Part shown: piece after piece, positions 23,460 to 35,066 of the stretch
How positions within the stretch are numbered: the first letter of the stretch is position 1
Layout: each line of letters begins with the position of its first letter
DNA from: Mesostigma viride
Lineage: Eukaryota > Streptophyta > Mesostigmatophyceae > Mesostigmatales > Mesostigmataceae
Length of the DNA stretch: 64,000 nt
Reading direction: 5' to 3'
Assembly (NCBI GenBank): GCA_009746045.1
Contig: RPFO01000086.1
Coordinates: 1 to 64,000 of the forward strand
Notes under the pieces: generated by a model
What the model was told of the DNA's origin: nothing
What the model saw: only the letters and a program-made list of their open reading frames with translations
The model's database searches: none
Program-made: the position numbers and the translations under genes

Positions 23460-23740
23460 TGGATAGTCTATCACTGAGATGAGGACACCAGGGTAACAGA
23501 GAAAAGGATCCCCCAACAAAGCATTCCCTTTATAACCTTCCAAGACCTGAAAAGGAGTGGGATACCGAGTATAGTCAACATGACCTGACCTAATACCTTG
23601 AGGGATGACTGCCCTGAGAAATCAGCCACATGGTGCCAGGGTGAAGGTTCCAAAGGCAATGGGGCACAGCCAGGGCACTGATAATGCTGACCTGGGCTTG
23701 TGTGTCCACTGCAACCATAAATGGGCTATTGTCATTCTGC
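23460..23740 (-). pseudogene. pol: E2 aspartic-protease-like domain between integrase and RT
   Basis: FMVAVDTQAQVSIIS (Asp codon at 23706) resembles the retropepsin DTGAxxS site with Gly replaced by Gln. Downstream, in another frame, LEPSPWHHVADFSGQSSLKVLG aligns with LEPSPWTIVQDFAGNTDHQV in E5. In a third frame LLGDPFLCYPGV aligns with LIGQPFLVTPGV, the end of a protease fold. It lies after the integrase, not before it. Two frameshifts within about 230 bp make it inactive. Confidence 0.65.
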
Positions 23741-24125
23741 CCAACCTTCCCCACCTTAGCTGATCCTGCAGCAGTTTGAGCTTTGGCTCTATGAGCTGCT
23801 TGTAAAATGCGAACAGCGTCTGCTAGGCTGCGTTTGGAAGGTGCAGCTAGTGGCTGAGCTATGTTCACACTTGAAGAGGTGATAGGTTGCTGATCACCTG
23901 TTTTGCCAATGTGACCCTCTGCTGCAGGGGGCCAAGCCTGCAGTGACTGCCTGCAATCATCAAGGGTGACCTGGGTGTCACAGTGGGTGTGGCTCTCACA
24001 CTCACCAGTGGGTGTTCCAAACAACCACTCACTGGGCAACGCTGGGATGCCAGGCAACTGTACAGGGCTGTCGGCCAACAGCTCTTCCTCCTCTGCCACG
24101 TCTGACACAGTTGGAAAATACAATT

Positions 24126-25352
24126 TCATCCTGTGAGGTGAACACCTGTGAATTTTCCCGTGTCATTGTGTTTAACTAACACTGTCCTGCCAGTGGTGTT
24201 AAACTTTAGGATGGTGGCTGGCCCATGCCAGGTACCCACCTTGCCTAGTCCCGACTCCTTGTAGAATAGGACCTGATCCCCTTCTCTGAAGGTGGGACGT
24301 GGATGCTTTGCATCCTTGACAGCTAACCTGCTAGCTGTCTGTGCTCGCTGTGCGTTGTATAGGGCTAGTACCTCAGGTGGATAAATGCCTGCATGCAATC
24401 CATCTGGTGTAATGACCACCCCTTGTGGGGTTTTCATGAGTGGCCTCCTGTTGAGGACTTGGCACAACCTGGTGGACCACAGAGCTCTGTCAGCATATGA
24501 CCCACTGTCAGCCAGCAGATTGCCATCTTCTTTGGCTACAAGGGTTTTAATGGACCTGATGGCCCTTTCAATAATGCCTTGCCTCTCATGATCTTCTAGC
24601 CCAGCCAGATCAATAGCCTCACACCCTGGTTCATTGGCAAGACACGTGAACTGCTGATCCAGTAACAATGCCTCCACAGGGTAGTACCTGGCCTGAGCAA
24701 TCAAGAGAGCCCTGAGCAACTGTGTCTTGTCCATTCCAGGTAATGGTTCAATGGTTGTGTACCTTGACCATGCATCTTTAAGTGCCAAGTAAGATTGTCC
24801 TTTGATATGAAAGACATCTCCTACCACCCTGCCCTTGCTCTTAGGTGGGGTAGCTACATGCCACTTAGGGGGTTTGGGTGCATTGAACTGACAATGCTGG
24901 CAGTGGGATCTGACCACCTGGCATGCACGTCTGAGTGCTGCCCCCCCTATTGCTGCTGCCACCACCTCTGCACTCACTTCATGCCCATAAAGGAAATGCA
25001 ACTGCAAAGCAAGCTCCTGAAAACTGATCTGAGCATCCTCTGCTGGGGACACTCTGCACACCTTGGGAACCATAGATGTGAAGGTTGGTTTAGAGACATA
25101 ATCTTCTGAAACCAGCTGTAGCACCTTTCCAGAACTGCTCACTGCTCTGACAGTGGGGCATGCAGATGAAAGAGGTGAAGCAGGCACACTCAAGCCAGCA
25201 TGAGAGGGAGACTCACACTTCTTGCCGTAAGGAGGCCGCTTGCAGTCCTTGGGGTCACCGTGGGGCGGCCCGTGGCACTTGTGGCACAGGACGTCCAAAT
25301 GCCCCAGCTCGTCCACGTTCTTGCGGCAGGTGGGCCGCAGGTGGTACTTCAT
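24126..25352 (-). pseudogene. pol: E2 gag zinc knuckles and integrase
   Basis: 408 codons. Just upstream and at the start are CTRCGMKYHLRPTC and CHKCHGPPHGDPKDC, two zinc knuckles closing gag. Further on, FLYGHEVSAE...HCQHCQF is the HHCC integrase zinc domain. VVGDVFHIKG (Asp), ALLLDQQFTCL (Asp) and ERQGIIERAIRSIK (Glu) form the DDE core. REGDQVLFYKESGLGKVGTWHGPATI is the GPF-like C-terminal tail. Here gag and integrase seem to be in one frame with no protease between them. About 24,130 marks its end. Confidence 0.82.
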
Positions 25353-25401
25353 GCCACAGCGGGTGCACCGCTGAGAAGACTTGTCCTCCTTGTCCTGCTT
25401 C

Positions 25402-25449
<48 letters not shown>

Positions 25450-27344
25450 TGTTGTTGTTGTTGTTGCTGTTGCTGTTGTTGTTGTTGTTGCTGGAGCTGC
25501 CCCCCTTGGAGGGAGACTGCCCCTTACCCTTGCCCTTGCCCCAGCCCCTGCCCTTGCCCTTGCCCTTGCCCTTGCCCTTGCCCTTAAACATTTGTCCCAG
25601 CAGGGACTTGACTTCTGCCATAGTGACAGGTCTCTTGCTCCTGTCTTCCCTCTCCCTATCCTCCTCCTCCCTCTCTTCCCCCCTGACCCTCTTTACAGAG
25701 GTGCCCATGGCCCCCTGGCTAAGGGGAGCCAAGGCCAGCTTGATATAATCCAATGCCTCCTTCATGTCCTCCCAGTACTTTGCCATTCCTGTGGCAAGCA
25801 TAGCGTAGGTGTTTTTGTCAAGTTTGAGTTTCTCAAGGAAGAACGCAGCAAGAACTTGTGATCTAGCTGCTGGACATCAGGACGTGCTTTGATGGCTAGC
25901 TCATATTTCTTTGTCTCAGCCACATAGTCCACTGATGTGACCCTGTATTCCTCTACCCACCTGAATGCCCCATATATGTCCACAGATGAGGGGGTGGAGA
26001 GGAGGTCAGTTAGCTCCTTCATGAAAGCCTCCCAAACTGCCCTAGCCTGCGTGTCCTGCCACTTGGGATACCTACGCTGGAAGACAAGAATGAGATTCTG
26101 AATCTGAGAGAGGACTGATGGTAGAAATCCCCCTGCATGAGAGATCCAAACCAATTCTTGACATTCAGTTCCTCCCTAGCCAGCTGCAGAGAGAGAAGTG
26201 CATGATTCCCCTGCTCCCTAGTATACCCCTCAGGCAGCCCCCTGACATTAATCCTATCCACAGGACGGTTTTCATTGTAAGTGGGCAACCTAGAGGGGGA
26301 TGCAGGGGGAGAGGGAGAAGATGGTGTTGCTGCTGCAGCATTCACAGGAGAGACCTGCTGAGAGGGAAGTGCTACTTGAGTGAGCTGAGCAGGATGGGCA
26401 AACATGGGCTGTGTAGGAGGGTTAGACAACATAGGGGTGGGCTGGGTGGGGGTGTGAGTGTGTGTCACTTCCCGCCTCCTGCTGCGGGCCTCCTCCCAAT
26501 CATGGAAGGTGGGAGAGAGGGACACTTCATCGTCAGTAGGGTTAGTAAGATCATGATGCAACCAGGTAGGCAGAGTTAGCCACCTACCCGCCCCTCTCAG
26601 GATGGCGTTGTGCAGGAGCTCCAGCAAACGCACCAGACGCACCCTGCTGCCCTGCACCCTCCTCCCTGAGAGGAGAGCCTGCAGGGCAGGCAGCAGGTCG
26701 TCGCACACCCTACGTGTGCCCGCTTGGAGGTTGGGCAGGCCCAGGATGTGCGTGATGATTGCACACACCAGGCTGCCCGCCTCCGCGACGTGCATCTGCT
26801 GGCTCCTGTCGGCCAGCCCACGGAAGGAGGCTGTGGCTGTCTGTATGGCACGCCACACGGCCTCATCACCAGGGTGATGAAGTCGCGACCTTCCAGGTCG
26901 CCCTCCAGCAGTGCTGGTTGCTGCCCAGCTGCGGTGGGACCCTGAGGCCCCTCCGGCCCTGCCAGGGCCTTGTCCTTGTTGCGGCTAGAGGGGGCCTGCC
27001 CCCCAGAGCCGCTGGAGGTGCCCGTGACACCTCCATGGGGGCTGCATCCCCCGCCAGCGCCGGAGGCGCCGGCGTCGCTGCCGGGGTCCCTGCGACCCCG
27101 GGCGCTTGTGTCGCCGCCGGGGTCCCTGCGACCCCGGTGGCCTCCTCAGCCACCTGGCCCCCCACGCTGGGCGGGGGAGCCTGCGGCTGAGGTTGGACCC
27201 TCTGACCTGCCAGAGGGTCCTGGGTGGCTTCACCACCCATGGGCGTGTTGGGGGCGTCTGCCGCCCCGCGCTCCGTCGCAGGCGGCATCGCAGCCGCCTC
27301 ACGCCGCTCCGGGCCCCAGCCAACTGGCGTGACTTGGGGCCACG
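25349..27344 (-). pseudogene. gag: E2 gag, central and C-terminal part, frameshifted
   Basis: After removal of E4 the frame runs on from 33756 into 27344 (Ala/Pro-rich repeats GVAGTPAAT twice), then changes frame near 26,866 (26858-26019), 26,154 and 25,801. The 26858-26019 frame has helical capsid-like sequence and EGYTREQGNHALLSLQLARE. The last section has a lysine-glycine run (FKGKGKGKGK) and long Asn/Thr homopolymer runs from an AAC/ACA microsatellite (25,403-25,500), itself frame-unstable. Basic runs would bind RNA. Confidence 0.7.
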
Positions 27345-28023
27345 TGTTGCGTGCCCGACCCTTGGAACGGGCGCAACAATGGAATAAATTATGTATTTTG
27401 GCTTGTTGTCATAGTCCGTAGGACTTTGGGACTCATTTCGGGACTTAATTTGGGAATTGTCCCTTGGTCAGGACTTTTGTATGGAACTTTATGATAGTTT
27501 GTGTGATTCGGACCAGTTATTTTGGGCCTAGGTTGATGTATGCGATCTTCTAGGGGCCGGTGCAGTCGCGCCGCGCTGCGTACTTTATAGCTGGTTGAGA
27601 TATTGTACTCATGCGTGGATTCTGTAGCCTGGCGAGGGTCGATGTCGACCCGAGGATCTTGTGTGGACTGCATGTTTCGGAGTTCTCTGGAAGGTCGGCG
27701 CCATGTCGGCGCCTCTTGCCAGCTTGGTGGCAGACCTAGGTGAAATTGGTCCGAGGACGAGAGTCTCGTCCTCTTGGTTCGATGAATGTAAAGTGCGATG
27801 AAGCCTACACATTGAACCTGGGGCACTTATCCATTTGTAATTGGTATTGCTAGCCATTATAAGTGTGTATTAAATAGCTTGGCATCAAGTCGCGGTGCCA
27901 GATATCTCACGACCCCAGTCGTGAAGCGCAATCTGCATTAGGCCACCTTGATTCTTCCTATTACCGGCACAGTTGATCTTTCGCGACGTAGCTCAGGCTA
28001 GGTGTCTGGGCTGGCACGTTACA
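27345..28023 (+). repeat. E4 5' LTR (679 bp)
   Basis: Identical to 33077-33755 as far as I can read. Contains the inverted word GACGAGAGTCTCGTC and GGTCGGCGCCATGTCGGCGCC. A 145-codon minus-strand frame within it is repeated unchanged in the other LTR and is not a gene. Confidence 0.93.
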
Positions 28024-29492
28024 CTGGTTATCGGAGGTTTGTGTTGCTGGCAAGGTTAGCTAACTCTCGCAGAGAGAGCTAGTGTAGCCAGTTAGGAAGA
28101 CCAAGGCGGAGCTTGGTGTAGATAGAGGTTCCATTATTCAACGACCGCTGGACAGGTCGGCGGCAATCCCGCAAGGGATTCAACGACGACCTAGACGGCG
28201 AGCGGCCAGTAAGGAATACTCGGCGGGATCAGCAGCGATCCCGTGGTGTTGGGCTGTCGACGGTAGCGGCTAAAGCCCCAGTTTTCAACGACACCCGGTG
28301 GCGGCCAGAGCTCCGGCTTTCAACGACACCAGGTGGCGGCCAGAACTCAGGGTTTTCAACGATACTGACGGCAGTAAGGCATCGGTAAAGCAATATATAT
28401 ATAAGTGTATAGGGCTATTAGGTTCCTCCCGTTAGGCGTTTCCATTGGTCTTATCGTAGTATAGAGCTTTGACATGGCTCTGTATATAGGTTTATAGCTG
28501 GGCGTTTGCTTTGGTTTGAGTGATTTCACTCTGCTGTAAGTAATTATATTTTTAATATATATAAGTCCTTCTTGCCCTTCCTGTCTTACCCACGCGCGTA
28601 GAAACGGGGTTTCTGTTTTCTGTCGTGCTCTGTATTCATGTTTGTGCTTGTTGGTGAATGGGTCGCCCCGGAGGCAGACCTTCGTGAGCTGTGGGCGGAC
28701 CCCCGGAGGGCAACGCTGCTTACAGCTCGAGGGTAGTCACCGGCTGGCCGTTGCCTTACTGTGTTGCCGGTGGCTGTACCTCAACGTTTTTCGTACTGTC
28801 TGTGAACGTCCTGTTTCTGCCTTGTGTTTCTCTCTCGCTGTGAGCACGTCACCTGCACGTAGAGGTATCTTGGGTGGGCTTTCCTCCCTTTCTTTCCCCT
28901 TTGCATTGCATGCTTCAATACCGTGTGATATTGCTTTATACCTAATCGGTAGTTCATGGGTACCTCTCGCAGCAGACGTAATAATGAAGGAGGATATAGA
29001 CGTATTAATCAAGGAGGTAGATCCCAATACCTATACTATGCAGTAGCACACGACGGGGCCACAGGCCAACCAGGAATTTTCTATAGTTGGGCTGCGTGTA
29101 GTAATCATATTAAGGATAAAGTCTGACACCCAGCGTCGTTAGCTAGGTAGCAGGGATTTAATACATTAGCGGAGGCAGATCAGTTTATTAAGGATAATAT
29201 GCCCCTCCCAGAAGGGCTGCACAGTATAGGAGTGTCACCCAGATCCCAGCACAGGATGTGTTGCGTGCACTGGAGCAGCTTCACCTGGGCCCATCCTCTA
29301 GGGCATAAGCACCACTATCACTACTAGATACCAGTATATAGTGATACTACCTACTAGCTTAGCTACCATAGTTTGCAGATAATATATAATTACTATTAGA
29401 AGTAGTTGTGGCTTCCTCTTCTCTCTCTTGCTTGCCTGTGTTGGGGAGGTATTGTGTAAGGTACTCGTGCTGGTACGGTACTCGGGCCCAAA
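28024..29492 (+). promoter_or_regulatory. E4 primer-binding site and structured leader
   Basis: 28025-28037 TGGTTATCGGAGG follows the LTR after one base and resembles an initiator-Met primer site with an extra T. The 1.4-kb leader is non-coding. Clear hairpins occur: AATCCC/GGGATT closing a GCAA (GNRA) loop near 28,166; CGGGATC/GATCCCG near 28,224; CCAAG/CTTGG near 28,102. Two to three short repeats TTCAACGACACC(C/A)GGTGGCGG lie near 28,285-28,365. These may form the packaging signal. Confidence 0.6.
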
Positions 29493-29836
29493 ATGCCCTC
29501 TAGGAAGGGAGGTGGTGGTAATGCACAGCCCCCGAAGGGCCGTAGAGAGACACAGTCCCCGGAGGACAATAGCAGGGAAGAACAAGAAATAGCTAGCACA
29601 TCTAGTCGGAGTTCCAGTGGGTCCCGGAGATCCGAGGCAGCCGCTAGGGTTACCGCAGAACGGCAGACGACCCTAGAGTCGCAGCTAGAGCAAGCTGCCC
29701 TAGAGTTTGATCAGCAACAGCAGTCGCCGCAGCGACAGCCTCAGTCTCAGCAGTCGCCGCAGCGACAGCCTCAGTCTCAGCAGTCGCCGCAGCGACAGCC
29801 TCAGTCTCAGCAGTCTCCGCCGTCGCGACAGACGCA

Positions 29837-29902
<66 letters not shown>

Positions 29903-31484
29903 GACGCAGCAGCAGCAGCGACAGCTATCGCCCCAGCATATGGGCAATTGGGACAGGGTACCTCCTACGCAGCGACCCCCTCCCGTGGAAGAGGTGCAGG
30001 AGGCGGAGGATGTAGAGGATGCAGGTAGCTCAACGGCCAGCTCTCCGTTCGTACCCCCGCCTGGTGCTCTTGTGGATCGGTACTACCCGGCGACGTACGC
30101 GCGCGGGAGCGCGCGTCTGATCCATGCATGGGCCGGGCGTGGACAGGGGGGTCGGGACCGGAGCCCGGGCGGGTCCCTCGTCGGGTATCCTTCGGGTCTT
30201 ACGAGCGAGAGTCCAGGCCCCCGCATAGAGTGCCAGGATCGTCGGCCTACGTCCACGGCGACCCATGGGACGATGGACAAGCTCCTCCTGGCCCATTCCC
30301 CACCGTACCACCATACACCCCCGCCAGGAGCGCGCCCACGAATGTCAACTTCAGTCGGCTGCGCTTGGACGACCCTGGCTACGAGCATCCCACGTCGGTC
30401 CGCGTGCGGCGCGAGTTGGACCGCTTCGCCTTTCGGCGGCAATCTGACGCCTACGCACCCCGACGTGGGACTGGCGACTATGCAGCTTGGCGCGCGGCGG
30501 ACGCTCTCGTATCCCGGCGCGAGTATGCCCAGTATGCCCCCTCCCATGGGTCCCATTATGAAGCGTGGGCGAGGCGCCAACAGCCCCCCACCTTTTCTAG
30601 TCCCGCGTACTGCGAGACGGGCGGGCCCCTGGGAGAGCCGGTCAAGGCCCCGCCCCTGCCAGATTTCAAGGCGGTGCCCAAGCTCCACGCGGGCATGAGT
30701 CCCCGCGAGATCGACGGACGAGTGGGCTCGTGTGTGGCAGCAGCTGTACACAGTATGGTGTGAACACAACGAGTGGCAGCTGGCTACCAAGGTGCTGATC
30801 CCGTACGTGGTGGTGAAGTGTATGGACCCATCAGTAGTCGGGATGCTTAACGTCGAGAGTGTGGCGGCTCAGTCATACCCGCAGACGGTTGAGGAACTGC
30901 TGGAGCGCATCCGGCGCAAGCTCATCCCTCCCGGCTATCGACTGACAGAGCGGTTTGAGTTCGGCCGCCTACGTCAGGGCAACACTGACTTGGCGGAGTT
31001 CCTCACCACCTTTGACTCCTTTGCGGCGCGGCTGACCGGCGACCTGACGTGGACCGAGTACAAGATTCGGTTTCTGGAGGCTATTCACCCTGACCTCCTG
31101 GACGAGGTTACGAAACACTACGCGGAGGTCCCCTGGGAACGCCTGGACATCCATGCCGTCCAGCAGTACCTTCTCCAAGTGGCCGACATCATCACGCGCC
31201 GGCGCTCAGCCAGCCCGCGGGAAGTTGAATCCGTCCGGGAGGAGGAATCCGAGGACGATGAGGTGCCAACCACGCAGCTACACACCATCGACGTGTCCAA
31301 GGCCCGCTGTTTCAGGTGCAACGAGATCGGACACCTCAAGAAGGACTGCCCGCGACTCAAGACGCGCAGCACACGTGTTCCTGCGTGGGCCCACAAGTTC
31401 CAGCAAGGCCCCCCGGATGACGACGACCAGCGCGCGGACGCGCGGTCCCCTGGGGAAGGGGAGGGATCCCACACTCAGGTTTGA
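29493..31484 (+). pseudogene. gag: E4 gag with two frameshifts
   Basis: Starts ATG 29493. Coding runs in frame 1 to about 30,100, in the +2 frame from about 30,128 to 30,710, and back in frame 1 to the stop at 31484. The N-part has three copies of a 10-residue QSPQRQPQSQ repeat (29,716-29,815) and a CAG/polyGln run (29,838-29,900). The middle part is Arg/Pro-rich. The C-part (from ~30,732) has the gypsy gag core RLTERFEFGRLRQGNTDLAE and FLEAIHPDLLDEV, then CFRCNEIGHLKKDC, a CX2CX4HX4C knuckle. The two shifts compensate each other. Confidence 0.85.
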
Positions 31485-33059
31485 TCCCTCAGTGCGCTGG
31501 AACCTCTCGGCCCTCCTGTGGTCGTGGCGGAGTACCTATACCACACACGTGACCAGCAGGAGGAGGCGGAGGAGGCCGACGTATACACGGTCACTTCCCC
31601 CGGGAGACGTGATGGTCGCAGTTAGTATTGGTGCATGTGTCATTCTACCAAACTAGATGCGGGCCATTGGTGCCTCTCGCTAATACGTTTCCCGGACGAC
31701 ATCTTCGGACGCGATCCCAGTTGGCAGCGTTGTCTGTGTAATTCAGCGCCTTCCGCTGTGGTTGACTCGACATCAGGTGTCTTGCAGACGGAATGACGAG
31801 TTCAGCGCTTGCGCGCGCATCTCCGCACAGGCAAGACGTGATTCAGCTTGGTGGTCCTCCCTCAGTGCATCGACCGCATTGGACAGTTCTGCACGCGAGC
31901 ACCTCCCGTAGTCGCTGATGACGACTGCCGTGATCCATATTTTGGCCTTTGCTCGGCGGTGGCGTTTACAACGCTGTCACATGCTGGCGCGTGCGCGCCC
32001 CGCGGATCACTGTTGCGCACCCCAACTGTTGCGTGCCCGCCACTGTGCATGGTCGCGCGCAACGTGTCCGCCACGCGCGTATTACTATCCCAGTTGTGAT
32101 AAGCATCGTCGCCTGCAGGACTTCGCGCATCCGGTAGTATTGTTATCGGTCGACCCCATCCATTGGGTTGTCTTGGCGTTGAGTGGTGTGCGCCTCTGAT
32201 TCGGGCCGCTGGCGGAATTTTATATGCTGCCGCGGCCTTGCACTAGCGCGGTCGCCAGGGAGGGCAGCGGTGAGAGGAAAATTGATGGATTTGTGGGAAG
32301 TGGGGGAGATTCCAGGATGGAGTATGGGGGTTCCTGTTCCTGCTGTTCCAGTCCAGAGATCCTGAGTTTCCAGTCACATTGCCCTGTGATTTGTTCCAGT
32401 TTCCAGTGGTGCCTCATTTGATGAGGGCACGGTATTATGTTGCTTGAGTTGACCGTGAAATGTCATGCTTGACCTGGGTTAGGTAGCCGGCCTTAGGCCA
32501 ACCTGGACCTGGTTCTTGGTCATGTAAGGTCCCGGTAGATAGGACAAACGTGGGAGTCGGAAGGTGGACACTATAGGAATGACTTCGTGGTGGGAAGACA
32601 GCCAGCAGGCAAGGTGGAGCGCCCCACACCTATAATGCCAATGGATGCCCTGTACCGTCAGTACTGGGAATATCCCCGCCGTCTGGAGCAGTCTCTAGTC
32701 ATGGAAGCCCCGCCATGGCGAAAAAGTCAAACGAGCTGTTCATTCAGGCGACTGTTAACCCACGCGGAGAAGTTTCTGTGGTCAAAACCCGAAAGCACTC
32801 ACGTGATAGGATCTGGTTTCCTCCCTTTGGCCTATAGTAGGGAGAGACGTTGACTACGTCAAGACTTGTCCTTGTGTGGCGAGTTTTGGGGGAATTGGTT
32901 TTACTGGCCCGTTGGAGAACAAGGGTTGGGACATAGTACCCCTATGGTCAACCTACGGCCGCGATGATCAGCGACCGATTGGCTTCTCAGAATTAATTGT
33001 TGTGTGTGTTTTCTTTCCCTGTGCTTCTTCACCTCTATGACGGTAGAGACTACCGTCCC
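31485..33059 (+). other. E4 post-gag region, possible integrase remnant
   Basis: No long frame. Near 32,850 a short reading DYVKTCPCVASF... ENKGWDIVPLW recalls the Cys end of the HHCC domain and the start of the gypsy integrase core, suggesting E4 arose by deletion of most of pol. The rest (31,640-32,560) is CG-rich then GT-rich with no recognisable motif. Confidence 0.35.
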
Positions 33060-33076
33060 CTGGGGAGGGGGAGGAG
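33060..33076 (+). promoter_or_regulatory. E4 polypurine tract
   Basis: TGGGGAGGGGGAGGAG directly before the 3' LTR start TGTTGCG. Confidence 0.85.
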
Positions 33077-33755
33077 TGTTGCGTGCCCGACCCTTGGAAC
33101 GGGCGCAACAATGGAATAAATTATGTATTTTGGCTTGTTGTCATAGTCCGTAGGACTTTGGGACTCATTTCGGGACTTAATTTGGGAATTGTCCCTTGGT
33201 CAGGACTTTTGTATGGAACTTTATGATAGTTTGTGTGATTCGGACCAGTTATTTTGGGCCTAGGTTGATGTATGCGATCTTCTAGGGGCCGGTGCAGTCG
33301 CGCCGCGCTGCGTACTTTATAGCTGGTTGAGATATTGTACTCATGCGTGGATTCTGTAGCCTGGCGAGGGTCGATGTCGACCCGAGGATCTTGTGTGGAC
33401 TGCATGTTTCGGAGTTCTCTGGAAGGTCGGCGCCATGTCGGCGCCTCTTGCCAGCTTGGTGGCAGACCTAGGTGAAATTGGTCCGAGGACGAGAGTCTCG
33501 TCCTCTTGGTTCGATGAATGTAAAGTGCGATGAAGCCTACACATTGAACCTGGGGCACTTATCCATTTGTAATTGGTATTGCTAGCCATTATAAGTGTGT
33601 ATTAAATAGCTTGGCATCAAGTCGCGGTGCCAGATATCTCACGACCCCAGTCGTGAAGCGCAATCTGCATTAGGCCACCTTGATTCTTCCTATTACCGGC
33701 ACAGTTGATCTTTCGCGACGTAGCTCAGGCTAGGTGTCTGGGCTGGCACGTTACA
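33077..33755 (+). repeat. E4 3' LTR (679 bp)
   Basis: Copy of 27345-28023, followed by the CCACG duplication. Confidence 0.93.
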
Positions 33756-34565
33756 CCACGGCCCCAACGGAGTCAGTTGGATCTCCTGTCGGGCGACCAC
33801 GCTCAGCGCCTCTCTCTGGCGCTGCCGGGACGCCCACTGATCAACAGTGCCGGGATTGTGCCTCGGCCGATTGGCGAAACAGTACAGCCAAACTGCTACC
33901 TGAACCAAAGAGAACTGCATCCTCAGCCGCCCCTCGACCAGCGTTTGTACCCGATGCACCTCTATCGCGTGCATCTCCTCATCTGGAAGCATCTGAAAAC
34001 GTTGACGTAAGATCCGGCCGTTCATCGAAATGAAGGCGGGGATGTCGTCCTCCCCAATGGGGAGAAAATGGGGGGGGCGCCCGAACGCGACCGGGGGCGG
34101 AACATGTGCCCCATACCGGTCAATGTCCATGATGGCCATCTGTCGGCCCACGGAAAGGTTGCCAGACGTCGCAGGTGTCTGCGACGAAATTAGCTCAAGC
34201 GAAGGCCGAGGCCTCGCAGGCTGCACCTCGCCATCCTCCTCGGAGGAATCACTCCGTTCACGACCCCCGTCACCTGCGACGGGGGCATTGCGTGCCCGGG
34301 GGACCTGCCCCCCAGGTGCCATGGCGGACGAACCGCCTATGGCAAACGGACGACCGCTCGCCATTCCCCGGGCGCCGGGCCCCACCTGCGGGCCCCGACG
34401 CCTGGGTTGGTCAGCGACCACCGTGCGGAAGGTGACGTTGGGCGTCACCCTCGCATCGTTGGTGCCGGAGGGCGTGCCCTCCGGCGAAAGGCGGGGTGAG
34501 GTGCGCCTGGCAGGCGCCTTCCCGTTCTTGTTGTTGTTGCCGTTGTTGCCGTTGTTGGAAGCCAT
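33756..34565 (-). pseudogene. gag: E2 gag, N-terminal part
   Basis: ATG at 34565, 45 bases after the LTR. Begins MASNNGNNGNNNKNGK (Asn/Gly-rich, from a GTTGTT microsatellite), then an Arg/Pro-rich linker, then a helical region (LPDEEMHAIEVHRVQTLVEG). The frame runs into E4 at 33755. With one CCACG removed it continues without shift into 27344. Function: capsid protein of the virus-like particle. Confidence 0.8.
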
Positions 34566-34609
34566 ATCTTTTTTTTGATTGTAAAAAAAATATCGAACTT
34601 TTCAGTCCA
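34566..34609 (-). promoter_or_regulatory. E2 leader and possible primer-binding site
   Basis: After the LTR end CATCCAACT, the minus strand reads TGGACTGAAAAGTTCGA. TGG plus a T-loop-like GTTCGA fits a tRNA 3'-end complement, but I cannot name the tRNA. A poly-A/T run follows before the gag ATG. Confidence 0.45.
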
Positions 34610-35066
34610 AGTTGGATGGAGACTAGGGACGACGAACAACTGCGAAAACTGAGAGCGAATGATGATTGTATTACAATAATACAATGAGAGAGCAGTGGAA
34701 GCTGAGAGCTCAGAATGGAACGTCTGGGCAAACTCGGGTGCTGTGGCACTCCCCAGTGCTACGCCTATATGCCTATGGCTGTGCTACCTGCAGCACACGA
34801 CCAGTGGACAACTGTACACTGCAATGCCATGCGACCACGTCACTAGCATCAACTACACTCGGCCCGTCCAGAACCGGATAACCCGGGTCTGGCGGGTCGA
34901 GCTAGAGTCTAGGCACAGTCTGGCACTAACCGCACATCGGTCCACATGACACCTCAGTACCGTACACCCTGCCGTACTGTACTGAGGTGTCCCGCTCAGC
35001 CGCGGTAGGCAATACGCGGCGCGCAGGCCGGAAATCCGTGTGTCAGCCTAAGCATCTCATCTAACT
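34610..35066 (-). repeat. E2 5' LTR (457 bp)
   Basis: See the 20135 copy. Right flank TCAGC (35067-35071) is the target duplication within E1 gag. Confidence 0.92.

Larger units (their letters stand above)
27345..33755 (+). mobile_element. E4: gag-only gypsy-like LTR element inserted in E2 gag
   Basis: LTRs of 679 bp (27345-28023, 33077-33755) look identical, TGTTGCGTGCCC...CTGGCACGTTACA, TSD CCACG (27340-27344, 33756-33760). It reads plus: primer site TGGTTATCGGAGG at 28025, polypurine tract at 33060-33076. Contains a long leader, a gag with two frameshifts, and about 1.6 kb after gag with no RT or RNase H. It is the youngest layer of the nest and must be mobilised in trans. Confidence 0.93.
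20135..35066 (-). mobile_element. E2: copia-like LTR retrotransposon with AGTT...AACT ends, broken
   Basis: LTRs are 20135-20597 (463 bp) and 34610-35066 (457 bp), identical except for a 6-bp indel, with TSD TCAGC (20130-20134, 35067-35071). In the coding (minus) direction each LTR starts AGTTAGATGAGATG and ends CTCCATCCAACT, so it lacks the usual TG...CA. Order: gag, integrase, protease-like, RT, RNase H. It is interrupted by E4 at 27345-33755. Frames switch about nine times along gag-pol. It is the degraded relative of E5, and the two share all the unusual features. Confidence 0.9.

Noticed and set aside
27389-27826. 145-codon minus-strand ORF, duplicated at 33121-33558
   Set aside because: It lies wholly within the two E4 LTRs, antisense, and has no protein family resemblance.
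31485-32420. Short ORFs after E4 gag as a second gene
   Set aside because: All under 100 codons, on both strands, without motif or consistent frame.
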